Positions 1 through 8,756 of a DNA stretch of 37,883 nt are shown piece after piece. The notes beneath the pieces were generated by a model. The model worked only from the letters and a program-made list of their open reading frames with translations, made no database searches and was not told the origin of the DNA. Source of the stretch: Halohasta litorea (GTDB taxonomy: Archaea > Halobacteriota > Halobacteria > Halobacteriales > Haloferacaceae); NCBI RefSeq assembly GCF_024494645.1, contig NZ_JANHDJ010000013.1, positions 1 through 37,883 on the forward strand. The letters run 5' to 3'. The first letter of the stretch is position 1; each line of letters starts with the position of its first letter. Made by a program: the position numbers and the translations under genes.

Positions 1-129
1 GCTTCGCCGTGCGAGCGCGTTCCTGGTTCCGTGAGTTCCGCGAAATCGCGCTGATGTGTGCCGTCTATAACATCAAACGCTTCGTCAAACAGTGAAATCC
101 TACGCTGTATGGCGATTCAACACAGCCGT
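1..129 (+). mobile_element. IS5-like insertion sequence, right-hand end (partial)
   Basis: This is the 3' end of an insertion sequence whose body lies outside the window. It carries the last 30 codons of a transposase (3-95) and about 34 bp of terminal non-coding sequence. The 129 bases are the exact reverse complement of 37755-37883, so the same IS caps both ends in inverted orientation, with both transposase genes pointing into the window. Identity stops at base 129, where the truncated CDF gene begins. IS5-like is inferred from the transposase tail only. Confidence 0.85.
3..95 (+). CDS. IS5-like transposase, C-terminal 30 residues (partial)
   Basis: The open frame enters from the left edge and stops at TGA 93-95. 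The tail contains WFREFREIALMCAVYNIKRF followed by VKQ. This basic, Trp/Arg-rich ending is typical of the last helix of DDE transposases of the IS5-like haloarchaeal elements. The family is assigned by recognition of the tail, not by the catalytic residues, which are outside the window. An identical copy lies on the minus strand at 37789-37881. Confidence 0.65.
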   Translation, partial: FAVRARSWFREFREIALMCAVYNIKRFVKQ

Positions 130-422
130 TCGAGACGATGGAGACCGTAGGACCACCGCTCACCCTCCCCATACCGCTCAGCAATGTGTGCAGCCCCGAA
201 GGCCATCACATAGGCGAGTGCGTCGAATAGCATATGAAAAGCGTCGCTGAGCAGTGCCACTGACCCGAAGAGGAGGCCCCCAGCCAGTTCGGCGAGGAAT
301 CCCAGTAAGTTGATACCAGAGACTGCAGCCAGTGTTCGACTACTGGTCGAGGATGTGCTATGCTCGTGACTGTGATCGTCTTGTGAGCTGTCCTGACCGT
401 GATCAGGCTCGTGATTGCTCAT
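130..422 (-). pseudogene. CDF cation efflux transporter, truncated by IS
   Basis: This is the N-terminal part of a cation diffusion facilitator (CzcD/ZitB type), which normally exports Zn2+, Cd2+ or Co2+ in exchange for protons. The first 35 residues are rich in His, Asp and Ser, a usual cytosolic metal-binding leader. Two membrane segments follow, with the metal-site motif of TM2 (LLSDAFHMLFDAL, matching the family SDAxHxxxD), then the family stretch YGLHRLE. Exactly there the native sequence ends and the IS begins. The open frame runs three more codons into the IS and stops at 117-119. About two thirds of the protein, including TM3-6 and the C-terminal domain, are missing, so it cannot work. 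It has its own promoter at 449-475, which shares a motif with that of the P1B ATPase. Confidence 0.9.
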
Positions 423-448
423 TGTATCCTCCAGTTACCGTTCTTGTC

Positions 449-475
449 TTATTAAATCAAATGCTATATATAGCC
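449..475 (-). promoter_or_regulatory. Promoter of CDF gene with motif shared with the P1B ATPase
   Basis: Read on the minus strand, a TATA-like CTATATATAG lies about 40 bp upstream of the CDF start (422). It is followed by a GATTTAATAA stretch near the expected transcription start. The plus-strand blocks TTATTAAATC and TGCTATATAT recur with the same spacing at 3384-3411, upstream of the P1B ATPase. A second AT-rich block, TTATTAAAA, lies further upstream at both loci. A metal-responsive repressor acting on both is an inference. Confidence 0.6.
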
Positions 476-628
476 AAATATTATGTTATTTTTAATAAAA
501 TTTGAAGCACTTGTTATTAAAAATTGCGAATGCCGATCTCAAAATCGGTGGCTGGGTATAACGATCTGTAGTGACGTGACTGCCTACTCACCATAGTTGT
601 CCCTTCGAATCACAACAGACTCCGGCCC

Positions 629-922
629 CTACTCTTCAGTTGATGTCGGTGTCTTCTCCGACTGGTCATCCGAGTCATCATCGGAATCCCAGATATTTCC
701 TGCATCTCCAACGGCACCCGTGAATTCAATCGGACGTAACCAGACATACCACGCGCCGATGACAACGTGGCCATATCCGATTATGAAGACCCCTGTTGCG
801 AGCGTTCCGTATCCTATCGAGACGAGGTAGTTCTCTACAATCCCTGTGAGGGCAAACACTACTACTAACAGCATCGCATATCGCCGTTTCCCGGTGAATA
901 GCTCGTTCATTTGTGTTGTCAA
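629..922 (-). CDS. Small membrane protein downstream of P1B ATPase
   Basis: This 97-residue protein is of unknown function. A short basic N-terminus is followed by two hydrophobic segments (about residues 13-35 and 40-63). The C-terminal third is strongly acidic, rich in Asp, Ser and Glu. Its ATG overlaps the stop of the P1B ATPase gene by four bases (ATGA, 919-922), so the two are almost certainly translated from one transcript. An accessory role in metal efflux is suggested by context alone. No metal-binding Cys or His cluster is visible, and I do not recognise the family. Confidence 0.7.
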   Translation of the reverse strand: MTTQMNELFTGKRRYAMLLVVVFALTGIVENYLVSIGYGTLATGVFIIGYGHVVIGAWYVWLRPIEFTGAVGDAGNIWDSDDDSDDQSEKTPTSTEE

Positions 923-3360
923 CCTTCGATATCGTTTTCTTGGGAGCGGTTCGGTCGGATACGTGAGAGCCGCATTGCGTTGCCTGTCACACCAACAGTC
1001 ATTCCTGCATCGCCGATCAATACCGCGAGTGCGACGCTTACGTATCCGAGCGGAACTCCAACCGCGAGCAGGGCTTTGACGCCGAGACTGGCCCAGATAT
1101 TCTGTCGAATGACACTATTTGCATCGTGTGACAGCTCATAGAGGTACGGCAGTTTGGAGAGGTCGTCTCCCATGAGGGCAATATCGGCAGTCTCCAGAGC
1201 CGTATCTGTTCCGGCAGCACCCATCGCAATGCCGACTGTCGCGGTGGCAAGTGCCGGGGCATCGTTTATCCCATCTCCAACCATTGCCACACCGTCATAC
1301 GATTCAAGGAGTTCCTCGACAGCATTGACCTTGTCTTCCGGGAGGAGCTCTGCCCGGAAATCCTCGACACCGACCTCGTCGGCGATAGCTCGGGCAGTCC
1401 GTTTGTTGTCGCCGGTGAGCATCACGACTTCCACGCCGAGATCCTGCAGCCGGTCGACGGTCTGTTTTGCATCAGGACGGATATCATCAGCAACAGCGAT
1501 GATCCCCTCGACTTCGTCTTCGGTTCCAACGAGGACAACCGTCTTCCCCTCGTTTTCTAACCGTGGAACGGTATCTTCGACGAGGTTTAAACAGCCCTGA
1601 CGATCACACAACTCACGAACCTCACTGCTGAGTTCGTTTTCCGGACCAACGACATGGGCGTGTTCGAGATCGAACCCGAGATCCTCGAAGAACCCAAGCT
1701 TACCCGCATAGTGTGGGACTCCGTCTAGGGTCGCCTGCACTCCCTTCCCGGTTCGGCTCTCGAAGTCGGTCACCTCACGACTGGGAACGTTTTTCCCCTC
1801 GGCATGGGCGACGATCGCTTCACCGATAGGATGTTCACTTCGCGTTTCAAGCCCGCGAGCGCACTGGAGGACATCCTCCTCACTGTGACCATTCAGCGGG
1901 ATGATGTCGGTGACCGTCAGCTCACCCTTCGTCAGTGTTCCAGTCTTGTCGACGGCAATCGCCTCGACATCACCCATCGCCTCAAGGTAATTTCCACCCT
2001 TGATGAGCACGCCGTTTTTGGCAGCGCTTGTGATCCCTGAGACGACAGAGACGGGTGTTGAAATGACGAACGCACAGGGGCAGGCGAGCACGAGCATCGT
2101 GATCCCGTAGACGAACCACTGGGTCCAATTCGCACTGAAGACCAGTGGTGGAACAACTGCGACGAGAATCGCAACAGCGACCATTAACGGCGTATAGATG
2201 TCAGCGAATCGCTCGACGAACTGTTCGCGTTCGGTCTTGTTCGACTGGGCATCTTCCACGAGGTCGACGATCCGAGACAGCGTGTTGTCTCCCGCTTCCG
2301 AGGTGACTTCGATTTCGAGATAGCCCGTTTCGTTGATCGTCCCAGCAAACACCTCGTCGCCTGGAATTTTGTCAATCGGAACCGATTCGCCAGTGATGGG
2401 GGCTTCGTTAACAGCGGTTTCGCCCTCCCGGACCTCGCCGTCCATCGGAATCTTCTCCCCGGGCCGGACGACAACGATGTCGCCGACCGATACCTCGTCG
2501 ACTGGAATCGTGACCTCCTCACCGTCCCGTTTCACGGTCGCCTCATCTGGCGAGAGATCCATGAGTTCCCGGAGTGAGTTCCGCGTCCGGTCCATCGAAT
2601 ACCGTTCGAGTAGCTCAGAGATGCTAAAGAGGAACGCCAGTGTCGCAGCCTCGAAATAGAGACTTGTTGCAGGCGAGAGAAGGCTTGCAACGATGGCACT
2701 GATAATTGCGACACTCATCAGGAAATCGATGTCGAGGTTGCGGTTTCGAGCCGAGTAGTAGCCGTTTCGGAGGATCTCTTGTCCGCCGAAACCGATTCCT
2801 GCAAGGAAAAACACCTCAGAGAGCGAAAATATCACGCCAAGCACGTTCGCAACCTCACCGTTGAGGCCTGTTAGTGCCCACTCAACAAGGAGACCAAGGC
2901 CCAGAAACACACCGCTCACCGCGGTCTTCTTTGCTCGGAGGCTCCGCCAGACACTCGACCGGTCGTCAGTGTCTCCCTCAGTCGGTGAGTCGAGATCATC
3001 CGCTGCCGAGGAGCCAGTGACTTCGTAGCCAGCACTCTCGATGGCATGGACGAATGAACTGGAGTCACTACGGGAGCTATCGTATGCGACAACAACCGTT
3101 CCTGATGTTGGACGTGTATCGAACGACTCTATGCCGTCAACGGACTGTATGCTTTTTTCAACTTTCCCCGCACACGAAGGGCAGTCCATCTCAGGGACGT
3201 CGAAGGTAACGCTGTGTCCGTTTACCTCGGTCTGTGACTGGGTGTCCTTGTGTCCATCAGGATGATCGTGATTGTGGTCGTGCGAGTGATCGTGTCCGTT
3301 AATCGATTCGTTCGATGTGTCCTCGATATCTGGTGGTGGTGAATCTGCTTGGTCGCTCAT
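919..3360 (-). CDS. Heavy-metal translocating P1B-type ATPase (Zn/Cd/Co exporter type)
   Basis: This 813-residue ATP-driven pump probably exports Zn2+, Cd2+ or Co2+ across the cell membrane. The N-terminus carries a His/Asp-rich stretch (about 20-40) and one HMA domain with DCPSC (Cys60, Cys63). It then shows the TGES actuator motif, CPC at 427-429 in the metal-transport helix, the phosphorylation motif DKTGTLT with Asp471, and the hinge GDGINDAPAL. About eight membrane segments are expected, and the length is normal for the family with one HMA domain. CPC together with the His-rich leader fits the ZntA/CadA subgroup better than the copper subgroup, but the metal is inferred. It heads a unit with the 97-residue membrane protein (overlap ATGA), and the truncated CDF gene follows. 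Its promoter is at 3384-3411. Confidence 0.93.
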   Translation of the reverse strand: MSDQADSPPPDIEDTSNESINGHDHSHDHNHDHPDGHKDTQSQTEVNGHSVTFDVPEMDCPSCAGKVEKSIQSVDGIESFDTRPTSGTVVVAYDSSRSDSSSFVHAIESAGYEVTGSSAADDLDSPTEGDTDDRSSVWRSLRAKKTAVSGVFLGLGLLVEWALTGLNGEVANVLGVIFSLSEVFFLAGIGFGGQEILRNGYYSARNRNLDIDFLMSVAIISAIVASLLSPATSLYFEAATLAFLFSISELLERYSMDRTRNSLRELMDLSPDEATVKRDGEEVTIPVDEVSVGDIVVVRPGEKIPMDGEVREGETAVNEAPITGESVPIDKIPGDEVFAGTINETGYLEIEVTSEAGDNTLSRIVDLVEDAQSNKTEREQFVERFADIYTPLMVAVAILVAVVPPLVFSANWTQWFVYGITMLVLACPCAFVISTPVSVVSGITSAAKNGVLIKGGNYLEAMGDVEAIAVDKTGTLTKGELTVTDIIPLNGHSEEDVLQCARGLETRSEHPIGEAIVAHAEGKNVPSREVTDFESRTGKGVQATLDGVPHYAGKLGFFEDLGFDLEHAHVVGPENELSSEVRELCDRQGCLNLVEDTVPRLENEGKTVVLVGTEDEVEGIIAVADDIRPDAKQTVDRLQDLGVEVVMLTGDNKRTARAIADEVGVEDFRAELLPEDKVNAVEELLESYDGVAMVGDGINDAPALATATVGIAMGAAGTDTALETADIALMGDDLSKLPYLYELSHDANSVIRQNIWASLGVKALLAVGVPLGYVSVALAVLIGDAGMTVGVTGNAMRLSRIRPNRSQENDIEG

Positions 3361-3383
3361 TATCGGAGAGTAGAGACGAGAAT

Positions 3384-3411
3384 TTATTAAATCGACTGCT
3401 ATATATCGGCC
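3384..3411 (-). promoter_or_regulatory. Promoter of P1B ATPase with motif shared with the CDF gene
   Basis: On the minus strand a TATA-like GATATATAGC lies about 40 bp before the ATG at 3360 and is followed by GATTTAATAA. On the plus strand the blocks TTATTAAATC and TGCTATATAT match 449-475 in sequence and spacing. Repetition of more than the TATA box in front of two metal-efflux genes points to a shared operator. Confidence 0.6.
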
Positions 3412-3530
3412 ATCTCTTGGTAGTCCTTATTATTAAAATCGAATTGAGTTAATAACTTGTCGAGCTACGGTGCTGATGCTCACTGCACTGACCAGAACCT
3501 ATTTTCAGAACCAACCCCAACGACGGAACA

Positions 3531-4805
3531 ATGAGTGACTCCCAGCGGTGGCTTTCGAAACGGGACTTTATGCGAGTAGCCGTAGCCATCGGCGGGACAA
3601 GTGCATTGTCTGCTTGTCTCGAACGTACCGAGACGCCAGATCTCCCGCGAGGAACTGACGATCCCTCATCACTGCCTCCCCGGCAACATGCTTGGAACCA
3701 ATTTCTTGAGCGTGATGACCATGGAAACGTCAAACAGCCACGCCACCACGTTCTCCTGTATGTAGACTACACAGGAGACACACCGACCGAGAGTGAACGC
3801 GAAACTGTCGAAGCGGCGTTTACCTCTCTCGAACGTGCCTATCAACGTGGGTCTCACGGTCTGTTATTCACGGTTGGATACTCTCCCTACTATTTCGAGC
3901 GTGCGTTCGATTCGGGTCCAGGAGGCGTCGACCTACCGACCCCAGAGGCACTTGCACCGTTCGAAGATCCAACTCCTGATGACCCGGATGCCGTCGTGCA
4001 TCTCGCGAGTGACTACGCTCAGGTTGTGCTTGCAGCTGAGGAGGCACTCAAAGGCAACCGCGAGACGGTAAACGAGGTCGATGTCACCGATTTGGGTGAG
4101 GTGTTTGCGGTTCGGGATCGACGAACCGGATTTATTGGAGACGGCCTCCCTGCGGAAAATCAGGATGTCCAAGGGATACCTGATGATGAGCCCGTTTCTG
4201 AAGACGCACCGCTGTTTATGGGATTCAAATCTGGATTCGAAAAGAATCAGGCACCCGAAGAGCGTGTGACAATTCAGGACGGTCCGTTTGCAGACGGAAC
4301 GACACAACATATCTCCCGAATCCGTCTTCATCTCGACCAGTGGTATGATCAGGACAGTCGTTCCCAACGGGTCGGTAAAATGTTTTGTCCAGCTCATGCA
4401 GAACAAGACGCCGTTGAGGGTCCTGGAGACAACCTCGGGAACGATAGCCAGCTTGGGTCGTGTCCTGCACACACGGAGGAGGATGCCCGTACGTCGGGAA
4501 TGGTCGGTCATGCACAGAAAGTTGCGCGTGCCGAAGACGGTGAGAGACCCGTTATTCTCCGGCGGGACTTCGACACGACCGATGGAGATGCGGCAGGTGT
4601 CCACTTCGTTTCGCTCCAGGAATCGATTGCTGACTTCGTCGACACGAAACAAGCAATGAATGGAACCGATGTCGCAGAGAACTCCGCAGTTGGAACCCGA
4701 ACGAATAACGGTATTCTCCAGTATTTGACCGTTAAACGCCGGGGCAATTATCTCATCCCACCTCGCCAGTACAGATCGCTCCCAGTCCCAAACCCACCAC
4801 GATAA
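3531..4805 (+). CDS. Dyp-type peroxidase-like Tat lipoprotein (DUF7405-like)
   Basis: This 424-residue protein probably lies outside the membrane as a lipoprotein. The leader has SKRDF, a hydrophobic stretch and the lipobox LSAC, as expected for Tat export of a folded protein. The body resembles dye-decolourising heme peroxidases. A GFKSG segment (231-235) sits where the family has GFxDG, and a later ILRRDF followed by VHFVSLQ matches the family region that contacts heme. The Asp of GxxDG is replaced by Ser, so peroxidase chemistry may be altered. Two CPAH motifs (FCPAHAE and SCPAHTE) are unusual and could bind metal. EfeB in bacterial iron uptake is a Dyp-type protein, and a P19/Tp34-like lipoprotein lies downstream, so a role in iron, heme or copper handling is plausible. 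The family name is from memory. Confidence 0.75.
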   Translation: MSDSQRWLSKRDFMRVAVAIGGTSALSACLERTETPDLPRGTDDPSSLPPRQHAWNQFLERDDHGNVKQPRHHVLLYVDYTGDTPTESERETVEAAFTSLERAYQRGSHGLLFTVGYSPYYFERAFDSGPGGVDLPTPEALAPFEDPTPDDPDAVVHLASDYAQVVLAAEEALKGNRETVNEVDVTDLGEVFAVRDRRTGFIGDGLPAENQDVQGIPDDEPVSEDAPLFMGFKSGFEKNQAPEERVTIQDGPFADGTTQHISRIRLHLDQWYDQDSRSQRVGKMFCPAHAEQDAVEGPGDNLGNDSQLGSCPAHTEEDARTSGMVGHAQKVARAEDGERPVILRRDFDTTDGDAAGVHFVSLQESIADFVDTKQAMNGTDVAENSAVGTRTNNGILQYLTVKRRGNYLIPPRQYRSLPVPNPPR

Positions 4806-4898
4806 CAACACAGCGGTCTACTGAGGGATACATCTCCGGCCTGCGGTGTCTGCAAATCGGTGCGCCTAACAGTCGACCGACAGTAGGAACAGACAATA

Positions 4899-5639
4899 AT
4901 GGCGGAATCAGCAGCACCGACCACGGATACTCGACTCCAGCACGTCGGTGAGGCCGTGCTCGTACTCGCCGGAAGCTATCTAATTGCAGGGATCGTCGTG
5001 GCAATCACTGATCCACTGACGGCTGCGGTTGTTGGCTCTGCGGCCGACGGCAACATGGCCAAGATTGCCCGGACGATAATTCAGTATGGGACGGTGATAG
5101 GTATCGTTGCCTTCTATTTACGAGCCATCGACACCGATCGGCTTGTGAGGCTCGCGGTCCCCAGTCGTCGTACCATTGGGCTCATCATCGGCGGAACGGT
5201 CGTCCTGTTGGGTAGCCAGTACGCCATTAACCAACTCCTCCAGTTGGCAAACGTCGCGCCGGGTGCCAATCAGGCAGTGCTGACTGGCGTCGGCCATCCA
5301 CTCTACTATTTGGCTATGATACCGGTCTCACTGCTGTTTGTCGGTCCAGGCGAGGAGCTGTTGTTTCGGGGAGCCGTGCAGGGTCGACTTAGCGAGTCGT
5401 GGGGACAGTGGCTCGCGATTATCGCGGCAACAGTCCTGTTCGGATTGTCTCATGTTCCCGCAGTAACCGGTGGGTTCGGAGCCCAGCTCTCGTATGCGTT
5501 GCTGGCGGGAGTTCTCGGTGTCCTGCTGGGATATCTGTATATCAAGACCGACAACATCGTTGTTCCGGCAGTGATTCACGGCAGCTACAATGCGACACTG
5601 TTTGCAGGGCTGTATCTGGGCGAGATCGGCCTTCTTTAA
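4899..5639 (+). CDS. CPBP family intramembrane metalloprotease
   Basis: This 246-residue membrane protein of the CPBP/Rce1 (Abi) family has about seven to eight membrane segments. All three motifs are present: the glutamate pair EELLFRG (Glu152, Glu153, Arg157), FGLSHVP with His185, and VIHGSYN with His227. These residues form the intramembrane active site in the family. Substrates are unknown. In archaea such proteins are often linked to maturation of peptides or lipoproteins. The gene follows the peroxidase gene by 93 bp on the same strand and precedes a zinc-finger membrane protein, so it may process a component of this cluster, but that is inference. Confidence 0.9.
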   Translation: MAESAAPTTDTRLQHVGEAVLVLAGSYLIAGIVVAITDPLTAAVVGSAADGNMAKIARTIIQYGTVIGIVAFYLRAIDTDRLVRLAVPSRRTIGLIIGGTVVLLGSQYAINQLLQLANVAPGANQAVLTGVGHPLYYLAMIPVSLLFVGPGEELLFRGAVQGRLSESWGQWLAIIAATVLFGLSHVPAVTGGFGAQLSYALLAGVLGVLLGYLYIKTDNIVVPAVIHGSYNATLFAGLYLGEIGLL

Positions 5640-5721
5640 TGAGGACAACCCCTCGGTCTAAGAATTTCATAACACCTTCAAACGACCACCTGCTATCTTC
5701 CGAGATAAGGTAGCGATAGTA

Positions 5722-5988
5722 ATGGATTACATCAGTACAGAGGTCCCACCGAAACAAGCACCAGCCACTACCTGTGACTATTGTGGTCGACCGTTTGCAG
5801 CACAGGATCGCCTCACCCTCCACAAGGGGTTGGCACACTACGGCGTGATCAGTGCTTCCGAGAAGGAGGCGTTCAAATCCGAACTCGCCGACGAAGCAGA
5901 CGAACTTCGGACCTTCCGTCTCAAAGCCCTTGGAATGCTAGTCATCCTGTATTTCGGACTTCTACTAATGTATGCCATCTTCGCATAA
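5722..5988 (+). CDS. C2H2 zinc-finger membrane protein (DUF7410-like)
   Basis: This 88-residue protein has a single C2H2-type finger at its N-terminus (CDYCGRPF, then LHKGLAH) and one C-terminal membrane segment (about 66-86). The linker is charged and probably helical. Short proteins of this layout occur near terminal-oxidase and copper genes in haloarchaea. The finger may bind metal or protein rather than DNA, since it is tied to the membrane. The 3' end overlaps the next gene by 17 bp in another frame, which suggests translational coupling. Function is unknown. Confidence 0.8.
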   Translation: MDYISTEVPPKQAPATTCDYCGRPFAAQDRLTLHKGLAHYGVISASEKEAFKSELADEADELRTFRLKALGMLVILYFGLLLMYAIFA

Positions 5989-7480
5989 TACAGATCTGCC
6001 GGTCGATGAATCGGAGACCAAATCGAGTGCCGATCACTCAACAACAAAACTCGAACAGATGCGACTCCGTCGACCGCTTCGCCTCGGAATCCAGTTCGTT
6101 ATCTGGACCGTTGTGATCGCGTTCTTCGTCGACACTGTGTCTGCGGCGAACGGTCTGACACTGTCTGGTGGATCGCGTGATGAACTCGCCATCCCACAAT
6201 GGCTCTATCTCGGGACTGGAGGAGCGACTGTTGGTGCCTCTGCACTGCTTGCGAGTTTCGTCACGGATCGGATATTCATCCGCAAGATGCATGAATGGAA
6301 TCGTCCATTACTGCCGGTCGACCGCTGGGAAGGAGTGGTTACGAAGGTGGGTCGAGCAGTCGGAGTTGTAATTCTCATTCTCACAATATATGTTGGATAT
6401 ATGGGACCGCAACTCCCGAACGCGAGTTTCGCTATCCTCGTGACGTTTGCAGGCGGGCGGGCGGCACTTCCAATGGTCGCCTATCTCATTGGAAACGTGT
6501 GGCCGATACTCAATCCGTGGCGGACAATCGCTCTTGTGCTCCCTACCGGGTTCCGGACGTATCCATCGAAGATTAAACGGTGGCCTGCGGTCTTCGGGCT
6601 CCTAACGTTAGTCTGGATCGAAGTCATATTTCCCGTCAGTACGGTTCCAACCGTCCTCGCAACGGCTATTGTTGGGTATTCAGTGGTAACCCTTGCAGGT
6701 GCAGTCGTCTTCGGCGTCGACCCGTGGTTTGAGAATGGGGACCCGTTGGCTGTTCTCTTCCGGTTGTACGGAGCTGTGGCTCCCATACAACGCCATAATG
6801 GTACGATACAGGTGAAGCTCCCTGGCAGTGAGTTAACGGATGCTGAGATACTCTCAGACACATCAGACATAGCATTTGTCATCGCCCTTATTTGGGAACT
6901 CACCTTCAGCGGCTTCATCACGACGAGTGCTGGTGCTGGCACCGTTTCCACTCTTGTTGGAATCGTCCCTGTGGAACTCATACCCACTACAGTGCAAGCA
7001 ACAGTCGTCTATACCGTTCTTTTCGTGGTCGGCTTCCTCGTGTTCTTTGCGGCATATTGGTACGCAGCGAACCTCTCTCGGCAGTGGGTTGGAACGTATG
7101 TCTCTACAGAAACACTTCGACGGAGCTTCGCTCCATCACTACTGGCAATTGCGGCAGGATATCACTTTGCCCACTATGCAGGATTGTTTATTTCGTTGAG
7201 TCCTGCACTCGTGATGGCCCTCCAGTCACCGTTCACGCCGCTTGCAAACCCGATTGTTCTCACTCTCCCAGGTTGGTTTGGTGGATTATCGATTGCCTCT
7301 ATCTTGGTTGGACACCTCTTGGCAATCGGGGCAGCACATGCCGTTTCGTATAAGATATTTGCAAGTCGACTGGTCGCAATCCGCAGCCAGTATCCATTTG
7401 TTTTCGTTATGATCGGATACACCGTGATTAGTCTCTGGATTATCTCTTTGCCGAGTGCTATTCCACCCTTCCTCCAGTAG
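5972..7480 (+). CDS. Polytopic membrane protein, unknown function
   Basis: This 502-residue protein has about ten to twelve predicted membrane segments after a 30-residue polar N-terminus. A conserved-looking segment, NVWPILNPWRTIA (about residues 174-186), is a pattern I associate with uncharacterised large membrane proteins in actinobacteria and haloarchaea. His pairs occur in late segments (YHFAHYAG and GHLLAIGAAHA), which could bind metal or heme. The start overlaps the zinc-finger gene, and the lipoprotein gene follows 69 bp later, so all belong to one unit. As the only large membrane protein in the unit it is the natural candidate for the permease or electron-transfer component. That assignment is inference. 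Confidence 0.85.
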   Translation: MPSSHNTDLPVDESETKSSADHSTTKLEQMRLRRPLRLGIQFVIWTVVIAFFVDTVSAANGLTLSGGSRDELAIPQWLYLGTGGATVGASALLASFVTDRIFIRKMHEWNRPLLPVDRWEGVVTKVGRAVGVVILILTIYVGYMGPQLPNASFAILVTFAGGRAALPMVAYLIGNVWPILNPWRTIALVLPTGFRTYPSKIKRWPAVFGLLTLVWIEVIFPVSTVPTVLATAIVGYSVVTLAGAVVFGVDPWFENGDPLAVLFRLYGAVAPIQRHNGTIQVKLPGSELTDAEILSDTSDIAFVIALIWELTFSGFITTSAGAGTVSTLVGIVPVELIPTTVQATVVYTVLFVVGFLVFFAAYWYAANLSRQWVGTYVSTETLRRSFAPSLLAIAAGYHFAHYAGLFISLSPALVMALQSPFTPLANPIVLTLPGWFGGLSIASILVGHLLAIGAAHAVSYKIFASRLVAIRSQYPFVFVMIGYTVISLWIISLPSAIPPFLQ

Positions 7481-7549
7481 TGAACAAATCTATGCGTCTC
7501 TCTTTGGTTGAATCAGAAGTCCTAATCTAATCGTCCTATAACTCAGTAT

Positions 7550-8614
7550 ATGAAACGGCGAGACGCTATCCGAGCGGGTGGTAGTATTGTAGCCAGTGCA
7601 ACCCTCGCAGGGTGTCTCGATACCCTTGGATTCCAGACGCAGTCTGCGTGGCGCGATCCTCCACTGCCATCGAATCGTCCAGATGCGGTCTATTACCCAG
7701 CAATTGTCGAAGAGATGGGAATGTACGGGATGAAAGAGGTGCCAGCTGAAGGGGTCACGTTCGCACTGATGTTTTCGTATCCGCATCGGTTTTGGACGGT
7801 AACTGGATCAAATAAACAGCGAGTCGTCGTCAACTCTGATGATTCACTTCATCTCATGGCTTCCCTTTGGGATACAGAGTCCCAAACCGTTCTCCCGGCA
7901 GATATCTCGCTTGAAGTCCTCAATGACGGTGAATCGGTAACACAGCGATCACTGTGGCCGATGCTTTCTCAGACCATGGGCTTCCATTACGGCGACAACT
8001 TCAGCCTCCCCGATGAAGGACAGTATACCGCACGTTTGAGCGTCGGACCAGTACAAGCACGCCGAACCGGATCATTCGAATCCCGATTCGAGAACTCGAT
8101 GGAGACAGAGATCGATTTCGAATTCGACACGACCAACACCTACAATCTTGACCTCCGGCGACTCGGAACAAAATCCGGTGAACGTGGTGCTGTCGAACCG
8201 ACGATGGAAGAGATGCCTGCTGGCAGAACACCAATGGAATCAGAGCTTCCTGGAGAGATAATTGGAGCGGCTAGTTCGGGCGATGCTACGTTTGTCATCT
8301 CATATATAGAGAACGCGAGTCGGTTTGGTGACCGATCGTATCTCGCTGTCTCACCGCGAACCCCGTATAATCGTATCATGTTGCCACTTATGTCTCTGTC
8401 CGCCACAGTGGTACGCGGCGGGAGTACCGTATTCGATGATATACTCACTGAGACCCTTGATCCAGTATTCAGCGATCACTATGGAGGAACTGTCGGGCAG
8501 CTTCAGTCTGGTGATACAGTAACAGTTAGTGTCGACGCCCCACCGCAGATGTCGCGTCATGACGGGTATGAAACGGCGTTCTTCGATATGCCTCCTATCG
8601 AAGTCACCGTCTGA
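7550..8614 (+). CDS. P19/Tp34-like metal-binding lipoprotein (DUF7350-like)
   Basis: This 354-residue exported lipoprotein has the Tat leader MKRRDAIRAGG and the lipobox LAGC. The N-terminal half resembles the iron-transport P19/Tp34 family: YYPAIVEEMGMYGMK near the start of the mature protein, then WPMLSQTMGFHYGDNF and an LPDEGQYTARLSV strand. In that family Met, His and Glu residues from these motifs bind Cu2+ and Fe at a dimer interface. The C-terminal half (about 230-354) is a second beta-rich domain. P19-type proteins usually partner an Ftr1 or FetM-like membrane protein. Here the partner could be the 502-residue membrane protein. The unit ends here, where the IS200/605 element is inserted. 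Confidence 0.75.
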   Translation: MKRRDAIRAGGSIVASATLAGCLDTLGFQTQSAWRDPPLPSNRPDAVYYPAIVEEMGMYGMKEVPAEGVTFALMFSYPHRFWTVTGSNKQRVVVNSDDSLHLMASLWDTESQTVLPADISLEVLNDGESVTQRSLWPMLSQTMGFHYGDNFSLPDEGQYTARLSVGPVQARRTGSFESRFENSMETEIDFEFDTTNTYNLDLRRLGTKSGERGAVEPTMEEMPAGRTPMESELPGEIIGAASSGDATFVISYIENASRFGDRSYLAVSPRTPYNRIMLPLMSLSATVVRGGSTVFDDILTETLDPVFSDHYGGTVGQLQSGDTVTVSVDAPPQMSRHDGYETAFFDMPPIEVTV

Positions 8615-8756
8615 TACATAGTGCGAGCGCATACCCGCGTCTTCAGGCGCGGGTCAAGCGGACAATAGCGTGCACTTCCACCGACGATGGCACGGCTGGA
8701 TTTCCCACCGTGTACGGTAGTTTTAGGATACCACAGAAACATAGTGTGTAGTACGG

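Noticed and set aside
3933-4811. 292-codon open frame on the minus strand
   Set aside because: Antisense to the Dyp-like gene, which has leader, lipobox and family motifs. The mirror frame is Cys/Arg-rich and not acidic.
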